From: Gallionellaceae bacterium
Lineage (GTDB): Bacteria; Pseudomonadota; Gammaproteobacteria; Burkholderiales; Thiobacillaceae
Direction: 5' to 3'
NCBI GenBank assembly: GCA_028714735.1
Contig: JAQTLU010000001.1
Coordinates: forward strand, 1-64,000
DNA length: 64,000 nt
Made by a program: the position numbers and the translations under genes
Part shown: piece after piece, positions 37,832 through 47,197 of the stretch
Layout: the number at the start of each line of letters is the position of its first letter
Position numbering within the stretch: position 1 is the first letter of the stretch
Notes under the pieces: model-generated
The model's input: the letters and a program-made list of their open reading frames with translations, nothing else
Databases searched by the model: none
Told to the model about the DNA's origin: nothing

Positions 37832-38629
37832 TCAGGCCGCGGGAATCAACTCCAGCCCGTGCCGGTAGGTATCGCTGAAGCGGTCCAGGCCGTGGCTGCC
37901 GCCATTCACGGCGCGGCGCGCGGCACGCAGGTCGCCCTCCAGCAAGGCCTCCTTGATGACGCGCTCCTTGTCCTTGAGGAAGGCGGCCAGGATCCTGCCG
38001 GCGATATCGGGCTCGCTGGCCAGTTCGGGCGTGGCCGCAAGCTTGACGCCCAGCACCTTGCCGTAGCGCTCGTAGTTGGCGCGGCCGGTCAGCTGCACGT
38101 AGCCCCGGCCCCGGTAACGCTCGCCGTCCGGCGCGCCGCGGTTGCCGAGGTCGCGGCGCTTGTCGTAGAGGTCGAAGGGATGGCCATTGGGCGAGGTGTT
38201 GTAGCGCGACCGGTATTCCGCCACCGGCTCGAAGCTTTCCGTTTCCGCGCGTATGGTGGCCAGGGCCACCAGCACCATGGGCCGCTCCACCAGGCCGTAG
38301 GCCTCCAGCCCGGCCAGGGTGGGCGGCAGGTTGGCCTTGATGTTGCCGATCGGGGTGAACGGGAACAGCCGCGCCACGACTTGCGTGGTGACCCCGGCAA
38401 TGCTGCTGGGCAGGCTGTCGTCATCGGCCATGCCCAGGGCCGCCAGCGTACGCGGCCCGGCGATGCCGTCGGCCAGCAGGTCCCGGCTTTTCTGGAAGGC
38501 GATCAGCGCGGCCTCGGTGCCGGGTCCGAAGTCGCCGTCGATGTTGCCGGGGGAAAAGCCGAGCTTTTGCAGGCGCTTTTGCAGGCGCTCCACGTCCTTG
38601 CCGCTGGCGTTGAGTTTGAGCGTGGCCAT
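37832..38629 (-). CDS. Peptidoglycan-binding GH19-like lysozyme/endolysin
   Basis: 265 residues from the ATG at 38629, preceded by GGAGA. Residues ~5-62 are a PG_binding_1 domain (DVERLQKRLQKLGFSPGNID, then GPGTEAALIAFQ). Residues ~85-260 resemble GH19 chitinase/lysozyme, with E129 in TIRAETESFEP as candidate catalytic residue and YRGRGYVQLTGRANYERYG. It should cleave peptidoglycan. There is no signal peptide, as in endolysins and some exported effectors. It is last of a three-gene unit, 10 bases after the patatin gene. Confidence 0.85.
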   Translation of the reverse strand: MATLKLNASGKDVERLQKRLQKLGFSPGNIDGDFGPGTEAALIAFQKSRDLLADGIAGPRTLAALGMADDDSLPSSIAGVTTQVVARLFPFTPIGNIKANLPPTLAGLEAYGLVERPMVLVALATIRAETESFEPVAEYRSRYNTSPNGHPFDLYDKRRDLGNRGAPDGERYRGRGYVQLTGRANYERYGKVLGVKLAATPELASEPDIAGRILAAFLKDKERVIKEALLEGDLRAARRAVNGGSHGLDRFSDTYRHGLELIPAA

Positions 38630-38639
38630 GGAATCTCCT

Positions 38640-41600
38640 TTAAAGAGTGGTCGGGGCAGCCTGCCGCCGTATGGTCTTGACCGACTTGAACAGGTGCAGC
38701 AGGGCATCGCGTTCCGTCTCGTTGACCTCGACGGCGGCGGGCAGGTCATCGAATGCGTCCGCCGCCATCGCCAGGCCGGGCACCTGTCCGGCCAGCAGGA
38801 ACATGGCCTGGCGCGCCAGGCCCATGCGGCGCAAGTGATCCTGGATGCGGAAGTAGACCAGCCGGTCGCCCGCCAGCAGGGCGAAGCCGAAGTGGAAGCG
38901 CAACAATTCCACCGGCATGGCGCCCGGCTGGGCGGCCGGGTAGCGGATCACCATCTCGAAGCGGGCCAGCCGGTGGCCGGCACGGCCGGTGGCCGGCAGC
39001 ATGGCTTCCGTCTGGCCCTGCTCGACGAAGTTGAGCCGGCCCAGGCTGGCCTCGTCCAGGCCGGCCAGGCTGACCTCCATGACGCCCAGGTCGAGGTCCA
39101 GCCGGCGCCTGCAGAAGCGCTGGAAGCGCTCGCCCAGGGTGGCCGCGGTGATGGCGTAGGTGGCGCGGAACATGGGCGACCAGGACCAATGCCGGAACAG
39201 GTTCATCCAGCCCCGGCTGTCCGGGTGGTCGTGCTGTTGTTCCAGGTCCAGGTCCTGATAGACCCGCTCCATGAGCTGGGCGATCTCCCGGCACAGGTAG
39301 AAGCCGGAGCGCCGTTGTCCTTCGTAGGCCGGCAACGCCACCGCCGTGACGGGCGTGCCCATGAGGTCAGGCCACTCGGGGAATATCTCCGCGGACAGGA
39401 AGGCCAGGTCCGGGTCCTTGCGCAGGCGCTCGAATAGCCCGTCCAGGCGCTGGTGGTGGCTGGCGGCAACGCGGCTGTCCACCTCCAGCCGGGCGCGCCA
39501 GGATTCCTTCATGACCGTGAAGAAGGCCTCCGGGTTGAAGGCGCCCGCCTGGGTAGGCTGGCGTTCCGCCGCCTCTTCGAACACCCCTTCGGCGATGTGC
39601 CGGCCCAGTTGGCGGTAGCTTTCGAACTGCGCCTCGTCGAAGAACTGGTCCCCGGTGCTCTGGTAAGGGAACGGCGGGTTGCGCCGGGCGTAACTCAGCA
39701 CGTCGACGGATTCGTCGCCGGTGAGGCCGGGGCGGATGTAGACCAGCACGCCGGGGCGCAGGCGGGGGTCGAGGCAGTCATAGCGGATGGCGCCCACGGC
39801 GGCGTGGGCCTGCTGGCGTCCGCCGGCCTCCAGGGGCCGCAGGCCGGAGACGTCGATTTCGATGTCGATGCCGAAGTCGGCGCGGATCTTGCGGATGGCG
39901 TTGGCCAGGTCGTCGAAGTGATAGTCGGCGTCCTCGGCGGCGTCGCTGACGATGATGTAGGGCAGGCGCCGGCGCACCAGCTCGTACAGGCCCAGGTTCT
40001 CGAAGTGGCCGCCGTCGGACAGGTTGAACCAGGAGCGCCGGGTCGAGGTCATGCCGAACAGTTCGAAGAACAGGTAGCTCAGGCCGAAGCCGGGGCTGTC
40101 CTGGCGCCAGGCGTCGACGTGGGCCGGGTTGCCCACCCAGCGCCCCAGGCGCACGTTGAACACGGTGAGCAGGAAGGACACCGCCGGCGAGGAATGGAAG
40201 CCCATGTTGGGGTTGACCGCCGCGCCCGAGATGGCCATGGCGGTGCCCAGGCGCACCCCGCCGCCCGCCTTGAACTGGCCGGCCAGGAAGTCGGCTGTAG
40301 CGCCGTAGGTGATCGTGCCGGCGCCGGCCGCCATGCCGGACGGGAACTGGTAGCCGCTGTAGCAGGGCGCGATGCAGAACGACGCCGCCTTGCGCTGCTG
40401 CCAGGCCAGTTCCTCGCCGCCGACCAGGTTGAGTGCGGTGTTGAACAGCGGGTAGGGGCGCGGCCCCAGCTCCGATACCGCCAGGTCGTCGTCGGGATCG
40501 AAGCCGGTGAACGGGTTGGGCCGGCGGCAGTCCGGACCGGCCGGGGCGTCCGCGGCGCAGGTGCGCGAGGCCCCGAGGTAGCAGCGGGTGAGGCGGTTGC
40601 GGTAGAAGTTGTGCAGCGAGAACAGGTTGATGTCGATGCGCCAGCCGAACAGCAGGAACAGGGTCAGCAGCACGGCCTCCGCCAGCCCGGCACGGGGGGC
40701 CGTGACCGCCTCATGGGCGGCGCTGGCCCGAGCTCGCCAGGCCGCGGCCTCCTGGCCTGCGGGCTTGCGGCTGCCGGCGCCGGTGAGGGTGAAGCGCTGT
40801 CCGCCCGCCTCGGCCAGATCGAGCGTGAAGCTGGCCTGGAACGGTGTCTCGCTTTGCACAGCGGCATCGACGATGGCGGGCGCTGTTGCCAGGGCGTGTT
40901 GCAGGCCCAGGCTCAACAGGCCCAGCAGACCCAGCAGGAAGATCCAGGGCACCAGGCGCAACAGGGATTCCCGCGCGCCGCCGCCGCCCGCCTTGCCGGT
41001 GCACGAACCCTTGCCGGCCAGGACGCCCCACAGGGTGGCGACCAGCCAGGCCAGGCCGCCGCTGGCCGCCACCCATTCGTTCAGCCAGGCCAGGGCCGTC
41101 GGACCGAACAGGGCGATCGCGCACAGCAGCGTCCAGGCCAGGGCCAGGGCCAGCAGCCAGCCGCCCAGACGGGCCCACCACTCCCTTTGCATTTCGGTAA
41201 AGCGGCGCCGGGCCAGGCCGATGTGCAGGGTCACCGGCAGCATGTAGGCCAGCAGGACCAGGGGCGGCCCGAAGGTCGCCAGTTCGTTGGCGCCAGGTCC
41301 GGCCGAGTGGGCCAGGATCGCCAGGCCATAGAACACGATGCCGGCCAGCATGCTGGCGGCCAGGGCCGAAAGGCCCATGGCCACGGCGGGCATGGGGTTC
41401 AGTCCGCGCGTTCTGGCCACCAGCGCGAGGCCCAGCAACAGCCAGGGCAGCATGTAGGCCAGGGCGATGCACAGGCTGCCCGCCAGGGCCGCGGGCAGGA
41501 CCGGCCCGAGGATGGGCAGATAGCCGGCCAGGCTGGCGGCCCACCCGAGGTAGCCGGGCGAGGCCACGCCCACGGCCATGAAGTAGGCGGAAAACATGAC

Positions 41601-42272
41601 CGGCAGCACCACCAGGCCCAACACCCCCACCTGCCGGTCCCGCACTGGCGCGTCCGCCCCCGTCCCGGTCAGGGTGCGGACGCGGCCGAGCAGATAGGCC
41701 ACGGCAATCACCGCAGCGAACAACGGCAGGATGGCCAGCACGGGCAGCAGGTCGCTGGCGTGGGCAGGACCCATGCCCCAGGCCAGGAGGCGGGGCAACA
41801 ACAGCACGGCGCCCAGGAAGGTCAGGATGGCGATCAGGTTGAGCAGCAGATTGCGCAGGTAGGTGGACGCCATGGTAAGGGTGTCCCCCGACAGGCCGGT
41901 CTTGGGCGCCAGGTAATTGCTGAAGCGGCGCAGCCAGGTGATCGCGGGATGCTCCTCCGCCTCCCCGGTCTGGCCGGCCCGTTCCGGGTCCAGCAGCGCC
42001 TCCGCGCGCTCGGGCCGGTTGTCGGCCTGGCGCTTGAGGAAGGCCATGTACCAGGCACCGATGTAGCCGCCGCCGGAAACGGTGGACAGGTAGTCCACGT
42101 GCTTGAGCAGGCCGCGCCGGGCCATGCCCTGGAGGATGCCCAGGTTGAACGTGGCGCTGCGGATGCCGCCACCGGAAAAGGCCAGTCCTATGCGCGCTTC
42201 GGCGGGGGCATCCGGGTCCAGGGCGGCGCCGCGGCAACGGGTTTCCTGGGCATATACGTCCTTGAAGTCCAT
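38640..42272 (-). CDS. Large polytopic patatin-like phospholipase
   Basis: 1210 residues. The patatin core opens with the oxyanion loop GGGIRS (34-39) and the nucleophile S66 in STVSGGGYIGA. The dyad Asp is D753 in LSDGGHFENLG, more than 680 residues later, because ~10-12 membrane helices (about 140-560) are inserted between the two halves. The usual first Gly of GxSxG is Thr64. C-terminal residues ~900-1210 form a large domain of unknown fold. It should hydrolyse acyl esters of phospholipids at a membrane. It lies between the papain fusion (58-base gap) and the endolysin (10 bases). Confidence 0.85.
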   Translation of the reverse strand: MDFKDVYAQETRCRGAALDPDAPAEARIGLAFSGGGIRSATFNLGILQGMARRGLLKHVDYLSTVSGGGYIGAWYMAFLKRQADNRPERAEALLDPERAGQTGEAEEHPAITWLRRFSNYLAPKTGLSGDTLTMASTYLRNLLLNLIAILTFLGAVLLLPRLLAWGMGPAHASDLLPVLAILPLFAAVIAVAYLLGRVRTLTGTGADAPVRDRQVGVLGLVVLPVMFSAYFMAVGVASPGYLGWAASLAGYLPILGPVLPAALAGSLCIALAYMLPWLLLGLALVARTRGLNPMPAVAMGLSALAASMLAGIVFYGLAILAHSAGPGANELATFGPPLVLLAYMLPVTLHIGLARRRFTEMQREWWARLGGWLLALALAWTLLCAIALFGPTALAWLNEWVAASGGLAWLVATLWGVLAGKGSCTGKAGGGGARESLLRLVPWIFLLGLLGLLSLGLQHALATAPAIVDAAVQSETPFQASFTLDLAEAGGQRFTLTGAGSRKPAGQEAAAWRARASAAHEAVTAPRAGLAEAVLLTLFLLFGWRIDINLFSLHNFYRNRLTRCYLGASRTCAADAPAGPDCRRPNPFTGFDPDDDLAVSELGPRPYPLFNTALNLVGGEELAWQQRKAASFCIAPCYSGYQFPSGMAAGAGTITYGATADFLAGQFKAGGGVRLGTAMAISGAAVNPNMGFHSSPAVSFLLTVFNVRLGRWVGNPAHVDAWRQDSPGFGLSYLFFELFGMTSTRRSWFNLSDGGHFENLGLYELVRRRLPYIIVSDAAEDADYHFDDLANAIRKIRADFGIDIEIDVSGLRPLEAGGRQQAHAAVGAIRYDCLDPRLRPGVLVYIRPGLTGDESVDVLSYARRNPPFPYQSTGDQFFDEAQFESYRQLGRHIAEGVFEEAAERQPTQAGAFNPEAFFTVMKESWRARLEVDSRVAASHHQRLDGLFERLRKDPDLAFLSAEIFPEWPDLMGTPVTAVALPAYEGQRRSGFYLCREIAQLMERVYQDLDLEQQHDHPDSRGWMNLFRHWSWSPMFRATYAITAATLGERFQRFCRRRLDLDLGVMEVSLAGLDEASLGRLNFVEQGQTEAMLPATGRAGHRLARFEMVIRYPAAQPGAMPVELLRFHFGFALLAGDRLVYFRIQDHLRRMGLARQAMFLLAGQVPGLAMAADAFDDLPAAVEVNETERDALLHLFKSVKTIRRQAAPTTL

Positions 42273-42330
42273 GGCTCACCTATCTGTCTGTTTCAAGGCT
42301 GGGCTGGTCTGCAGGCCTGGGCATGGCACG

Positions 42331-44328
42331 TCAGTCATAGGCCAGGTCGTGACGCGAGAACGGCCGCGCGGGGGCGCCGCCCAGGATGCGATGGAGCACC
42401 GAGTTCATGGTCGCCGGGTCGTTGTCGAAACCGCCGTGGCTGGTGCTCTGGCTGGAGGCCTGTTCCTTGCCCTCGGGCTCCCGCCCGGCGCCGGCGATGA
42501 TCAGGCTGGGCAGGCCGTCGGCCGCCTGGCCCTGGTAGGCGGTCTTCATGGCCCGGTCGGACTCCAGGCAGGCCTGCATGCCCAGGATGGGCGTGCCGCG
42601 CTTGTGCTCGCAGGCATTGGCGACCAGGTAGAGCAGGGACTTGCCGTAGACCAGTTGGCTACCCACGGTGTCGGCCCGTTCGGCGGCGTCGGAGAGCAGG
42701 TAGAGGATGGGCAACGGGCAGAGTCCCTGGCTGGCGACGCTGAACACCTGGTCGCGGAACAGCGCCAGTTCCACCGCCGGGGCCAGGAATTGCACGCTCC
42801 TGAGCGGCAGTTGCAAGGCCAGGATGTGTTGCAGCATGTGGGCGAAAAAGATGCTGCCGGCGGAATGCGCCACCACATGCAGCTCCCAGTCCTTGCCGCC
42901 GGCCTTGCCCGCCGACTTGATGTAATTGGCCAGCAGTTGCATGGCGCCGAGCTGCTCCCGGTGCTCCGAGGCCAGGCGCGCGTTCTCCTTCATCTCGCCC
43001 CAGATCGCACGCAGCGACACCGCCAGGCTGCGCTCGATCATCCAGTCGCGGCCCTCGCCCACGCTGTCCAGCAGGCTGCGGCCGGACAGCTTGTCGGCGT
43101 GGCTGAACCAGTCGCCGAAATAACTGCCGAGGGATTCCATGAAGCCGGTTTCCCACATCACGTGCAGCGGATAGATCTCGTTCGCCAGGCACGGCCCGCG
43201 CATGGCGGCGACCCGCTTGGCGGCGGCCTTCTCGCTGTTGAGTCCGCCATGCAGGTAGAGCATGACCCGGCGCTTTTTCCAGGCCTGGGTGGTGTTCGGG
43301 ATGTCTTGCGTGACCAGGCGTTCCAGGTCGTCCGGCGAGGTCCAGTAATCGCCGCTGCCCGACAGTTCGCCGTTGTTGCCCACGTCGATGACATAGGGCC
43401 TCAGGCTGTCCAGGGTGAGGATGGGCAGCGCACGGGAGGCGCCCTCCGAGATCGTGTCGTAGGTCGCCTCCGCCTCGGACCATACATCCACGCTCACCGG
43501 CACGCCGAGCTGGGCCACCCAGACGTCGGTGGCATGCAGCATGTAGTCCTCGTAGGGCAGCAGGGCGAAGCCACCATTGCCCCAGTCGGTCCCCCAGGAA
43601 TTCTGGATGATGAAACCCTGCTCGGCATAACCGACGATGGCGATGGCATGGCCGCAGTCGGCGCGGCCCTTGCGGGTGATGATGGGCAGCTTGAGGGTCT
43701 TGTTCTTGCCGCCTTCCTGATAGTTGATGGCGGCGCTGGCGGGGCCGGGCTTGGCCCAGCCTTCATGCACCATCAGGCCGACATAGAGGATGCCCACCTC
43801 GGCCAGGGCGGCGTGCATGTCGCGCACCTGGCGGTGATTGACCCGGTAGTAGGCGCCGCCAGGACAGCGCATGGCATCCTGCACCACCGCCGGGGTCATG
43901 TGCCTGGTGCCCTTCTGCTTGTCGCCCCACAGGGTCCGTTGCGCCACGCCGTGACGCAGCCAGCCCTTCATCGCCCCGCGTGCCGAGGAACCCTCGTACC
44001 ACTGGCCCGGCCATTCGTCGTAGCGGCGCGCCATTTCGTACAGCATGCGCGGGCTGGCCCGGCGGCTCTGACCCTGGTTGTGCAGCAGGTAGTTGGCCAC
44101 AGCCGCCAGGGCGAAACCGGTGCAGGCGCCTTCGCGGCCCTGGTCGAGGATTTCCGGCACCCGGGCGCAGTTCACCAGCACCGGCGGCACCGGCAGCAGG
44201 CTGGGCTGGTAGATCCAGTCGCGGATATCGATGCTGTCCGGCATGGCATTCAGGCTGGACTTGAGCCTGGACCAGGACTTGCCGGTGGCGGCCTTGGCCG
44301 AGCGGGTAATGGTGGCTTTGCTCATCAT
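42331..44328 (-). CDS. Papain-like cysteine peptidase fused to an alpha/beta hydrolase
   Basis: 665 residues from the ATG at 44328 (an ATG at 44325 is next to it). The N-terminal ~290 residues are a C1 peptidase: oxyanion Q63 and catalytic C69 in DQGREGACTGFA, the His in GHAIAIVGYAEQG and the Asn in IQNSWGTDWG. There is no signal peptide. The C-terminal half is an alpha/beta hydrolase, with an HG oxyanion motif (VMLYLHGGLNSE) and the nucleophile elbow in VVAHSAGSIFF. It thus joins a protease with a probable esterase/lipase. It is the first gene of the unit with the patatin and the endolysin. Confidence 0.86.
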   Translation of the reverse strand: MMSKATITRSAKAATGKSWSRLKSSLNAMPDSIDIRDWIYQPSLLPVPPVLVNCARVPEILDQGREGACTGFALAAVANYLLHNQGQSRRASPRMLYEMARRYDEWPGQWYEGSSARGAMKGWLRHGVAQRTLWGDKQKGTRHMTPAVVQDAMRCPGGAYYRVNHRQVRDMHAALAEVGILYVGLMVHEGWAKPGPASAAINYQEGGKNKTLKLPIITRKGRADCGHAIAIVGYAEQGFIIQNSWGTDWGNGGFALLPYEDYMLHATDVWVAQLGVPVSVDVWSEAEATYDTISEGASRALPILTLDSLRPYVIDVGNNGELSGSGDYWTSPDDLERLVTQDIPNTTQAWKKRRVMLYLHGGLNSEKAAAKRVAAMRGPCLANEIYPLHVMWETGFMESLGSYFGDWFSHADKLSGRSLLDSVGEGRDWMIERSLAVSLRAIWGEMKENARLASEHREQLGAMQLLANYIKSAGKAGGKDWELHVVAHSAGSIFFAHMLQHILALQLPLRSVQFLAPAVELALFRDQVFSVASQGLCPLPILYLLSDAAERADTVGSQLVYGKSLLYLVANACEHKRGTPILGMQACLESDRAMKTAYQGQAADGLPSLIIAGAGREPEGKEQASSQSTSHGGFDNDPATMNSVLHRILGGAPARPFSRHDLAYD

Positions 44329-44556
44329 CGCTTCCCCCGTGTAGGTCGTATCCGTGCTGACCAGGGCCGACAGTCGCTTCTGCCTACCCGACCGCATTCG
44401 TCAACCACTCGGTGAATATTAATCCATTTGTACTGATGTGCATTTTTTCCGAGGGGCATTAAACCTGTAGCCGAACTGCCCAGTCTGCGGGCCTCCGCTC
44501 GGCAACCCGGCCCCGCATCCCCTACAATGCCGGGTATTCCTTATTGTCAGCCGACC

Positions 44557-46647
44557 ATGTCCAGCACCGCTCCCGCCGTACCGCGCAAGATCCTCGTCAC
44601 CTCCGCCCTGCCCTATGCCAACGGCAGCATCCACCTGGGCCACCTGGTCGAATACATCCAGACCGACATCTGGGTGCGCTACCAGAAGATGCGCGGTAAC
44701 GAGTGCTGGTACTGCTGCGCCGACGACACCCACGGCACCCCGATCATGCTGCGCGCCGAGAAGGAAGGCATCACGCCGGAACAGTTGATCGACCGGGTAT
44801 GGCACGAGCACAAGCGCGACTTCGACGGTTTCCACGTCGAGTTCGACAATTTCTACTCGACCAACTCCCCGGAAACCCGGCATTACGCCGACACCATCTA
44901 CACCCGCCTGAAGGACGCCGGCCTGATCGAGGTGCGCGCCATCGAGCAGTTCTACGACCCGGAAAAGGCGATGTTCCTGCCTGACCGCTTCATCAAGGGC
45001 GAGTGCCCGAAGTGCCACGCCAAGGACCAGTACGGCGACAACTGCGAGTCCTGCGGCGCCACCTACCAGCCGACCGAGCTGATCGACCCGTATTCCGCGG
45101 TGTCCGGCGCCAAGCCGGTGCGCAAGACCTCGGACCACTACTTCTTCAAGCTGTCCGACCCGCGCTGCGCCGATTTCCTCAAGGCATGGACCGCCGACAC
45201 CGATCACGTCCAGGCCGAGGCCGGCAACAAGCTCAACGAATGGCTGTCCGGCGGCCTGTCCGACTGGGACATCTCGCGCGACGCGCCCTACTTCGGCTTC
45301 GAGATTCCCGACGCGCCCGGCAAGTACTACTACGTCTGGCTGGATGCCCCGATCGGCTACATGGGCAGCTTCCGCAACCTGTGCGACCGCAACGGCCTGA
45401 ACTTCGACGAATTCTGGCAGCCCGATTCCCAGGCTGAGGTCTACCACTTCATCGGCAAGGACATCCTCTACTTCCACGCCCTGTTCTGGCCGGCCGAACT
45501 GCACCACGCCGGCTTCCGCACCCCGTCCGGGGTGTTCTGCCACGGCTTCCTCACCGTCAACGGCAGCAAGATGTCGAAGTCGCGCGGCACCTTCATCACC
45601 GCCGAGAGCTACCTCAACCACCTCAACCCGGAATGGCTGCGCTACTACTACGCCGCCAAGCTGAACGGCTCCATGGAAGACATCGACCTCAATCTGGAGG
45701 ACTTCACGGCCCGGGTGAACTCCGACCTGGTCGGCAAGTACGTCAACATCGCCAGCCGCTGCGCCGGCTTCATCAGCAAGAAGTTCGCCGGCAAGCTGGG
45801 CGCGGTCGACGCCACCGCCACCGCCGAGTTCAAGGCGGCCTTCGAGGCCGGCGAGATCGCCCAGAGCTACGAGTCGCGCGACTACGGCCGCGCCCTGCGC
45901 GAGATCATGCGCCTGGCCGACGTCGCCAACCTGTACATCGCCGACCGCAAGCCCTGGGCGATGGCCAAGCAGGAAGGCCGCGAGGCCGAACTTCATGAGG
46001 TCTGCTCGACCGCCCTGACCCTGTTCCGCGACCTCACCCTGTACCTCAAGCCGGTCCTGCCCAAGCTGGCCGAGCAGGTCGAGGCCTTCCTGAACATCGC
46101 CCCGCTGGCCTGGACCGAGGTCTGGGCTGCCCTGCCGGCCGGCCATGCCATCAACGAATACAAGCACCTGATGACCCGGGTCGACCCCAAGCAGGTCGAG
46201 ACCATGGTCGAGGAGAACAGGCAGAGCCTGGAGCCGACCCCGGCGCCCGCCCCGGTGCGCCACGCCGAGCACCAGCAGCACACCGCCCAGAGCGACGAGG
46301 CCAAGGCCGCCGATATCGACTACATCGGCATCGACGACTTCGCCAAGATCGACCTGCGCATCGCCCGCATCGTCTCGGCCAGCCACGTCGAGGGCGCCGA
46401 CAAGCTGCTCCGGCTGGAACTGGACATCGGCGAGGCCAAGCCGCGCCAGGTCTTCGCCGGCATCAAGTCGGCCTACGCCCCGGAAACGCTGGTCGGCCGG
46501 ATGACCGTGATGGTGGCCAACCTGGCGCCGCGCAAGATGAAGTTCGGCATGAGCGAGGGCATGGTCCTGGCCGCCTCGGGCGACCAGCCCGGCCTGTTCA
46601 TCCTGTCACCCGATGCCGGCGCCCAGCCGGGCATGCGGGTGAAATAA
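44557..46647 (+). CDS. metG: Methionyl-tRNA synthetase
   Basis: 696 residues from the ATG at 44557; an ATG at 44527 would add 10. The HIGH motif is HLGH in [18 protein letters not shown] is present as [11 protein letters not shown], and the zinc knuckle has CPKCHAKD and CESCG. The C-terminal ~110 residues are the EMAP/Trbp111-like tRNA-binding and dimerisation domain ([20 protein letters not shown]). It charges tRNA-Met in the cytoplasm. Length fits the E. coli-type enzyme. Confidence 0.98.
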   Translation: MSSTAPAVPRKILVTSALPYANGSIHLGHLVEYIQTDIWVRYQKMRGNECWYCCADDTHGTPIMLRAEKEGITPEQLIDRVWHEHKRDFDGFHVEFDNFYSTNSPETRHYADTIYTRLKDAGLIEVRAIEQFYDPEKAMFLPDRFIKGECPKCHAKDQYGDNCESCGATYQPTELIDPYSAVSGAKPVRKTSDHYFFKLSDPRCADFLKAWTADTDHVQAEAGNKLNEWLSGGLSDWDISRDAPYFGFEIPDAPGKYYYVWLDAPIGYMGSFRNLCDRNGLNFDEFWQPDSQAEVYHFIGKDILYFHALFWPAELHHAGFRTPSGVFCHGFLTVNGSKMSKSRGTFITAESYLNHLNPEWLRYYYAAKLNGSMEDIDLNLEDFTARVNSDLVGKYVNIASRCAGFISKKFAGKLGAVDATATAEFKAAFEAGEIAQSYESRDYGRALREIMRLADVANLYIADRKPWAMAKQEGREAELHEVCSTALTLFRDLTLYLKPVLPKLAEQVEAFLNIAPLAWTEVWAALPAGHAINEYKHLMTRVDPKQVETMVEENRQSLEPTPAPAPVRHAEHQQHTAQSDEAKAADIDYIGIDDFAKIDLRIARIVSASHVEGADKLLRLELDIGEAKPRQVFAGIKSAYAPETLVGRMTVMVANLAPRKMKFGMSEGMVLAASGDQPGLFILSPDAGAQPGMRVK

Positions 46648-46686
46648 ACCTGCCGGATCATTCCGACATTACAGAAGGGAACGATT

Positions 46687-47166
46687 ATGACCAACGACCA
46701 ATGCTTCATCCTGGGTTCGGTATTGGGCAAGGACCTGACTGCCGAGGAGTGCTCGCTGTTCATGGAGCTCGGCACGGTCAGGGAACTGGCCGACGGCAAG
46801 CTGCTGATCGAGGAAGGCGCGGTCGACAACAGCCTGCATATCGTCATCGACGGCAACCTGGCGGTGACCCGTCCGGCCGCCGGCGGCGACTGGGTCACCC
46901 TGCACGTGCTGCGCAAGGGCGAACTGGCCGGCGAGCTCGGCTTCATCGACGGCCTGGAGCATTCCGCCAGCCTGCGCGCCCTCGGCCCGACCCGGGTGTT
47001 CAGCATGACCCGCGAGAAGTTCGATCCCCTGCTGGAAAGCAACCCGCAAATGGTGTTCCGGATCATGCGCGCCATCATCCGGGGCGTGCACACCACCCTG
47101 CGCAGGATGAACCGGCAGCAGATCGAGATGAACAACTACATCACCCACCAGCACGGTCGTTACTGA
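46687..47166 (+). CDS. Stand-alone cyclic nucleotide-binding domain protein
   Basis: 159 residues, a single cNMP-binding fold with the phosphate-binding cassette region GELAGELGFIDGLEHSASLRA and beta-roll glycines (VIDGNLAVTRP). There is no C-terminal HTH, so it is not a CRP-type transcription factor; a C-terminal helix (FRIMRAIIRGVHTTLRRMN) could mediate contacts. The Arg expected at the end of the cassette is present in SLRALG. It may sense cAMP or c-di-GMP-like ligands and act on a partner. A purine-rich GAAGGGA precedes the ATG. Confidence 0.85.
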   Translation: MTNDQCFILGSVLGKDLTAEECSLFMELGTVRELADGKLLIEEGAVDNSLHIVIDGNLAVTRPAAGGDWVTLHVLRKGELAGELGFIDGLEHSASLRALGPTRVFSMTREKFDPLLESNPQMVFRIMRAIIRGVHTTLRRMNRQQIEMNNYITHQHGRY

Positions 47167-47197
47167 ACCCGGCCGCCAGCGCCGGGCTGCCCACGTC

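Noticed and set aside
35765..38680. Open frame of ~970 codons on the plus strand opposite the amylase and endolysin genes
   Set aside because: It runs across two real genes and their intergenic gap and has no recognisable domains.
39453..42500. Open frame of ~1000 codons on the plus strand opposite the patatin gene
   Set aside because: High-GC shadow frame of Gly/Ala/Arg-rich composition; the minus strand carries patatin catalytic motifs and membrane helices.
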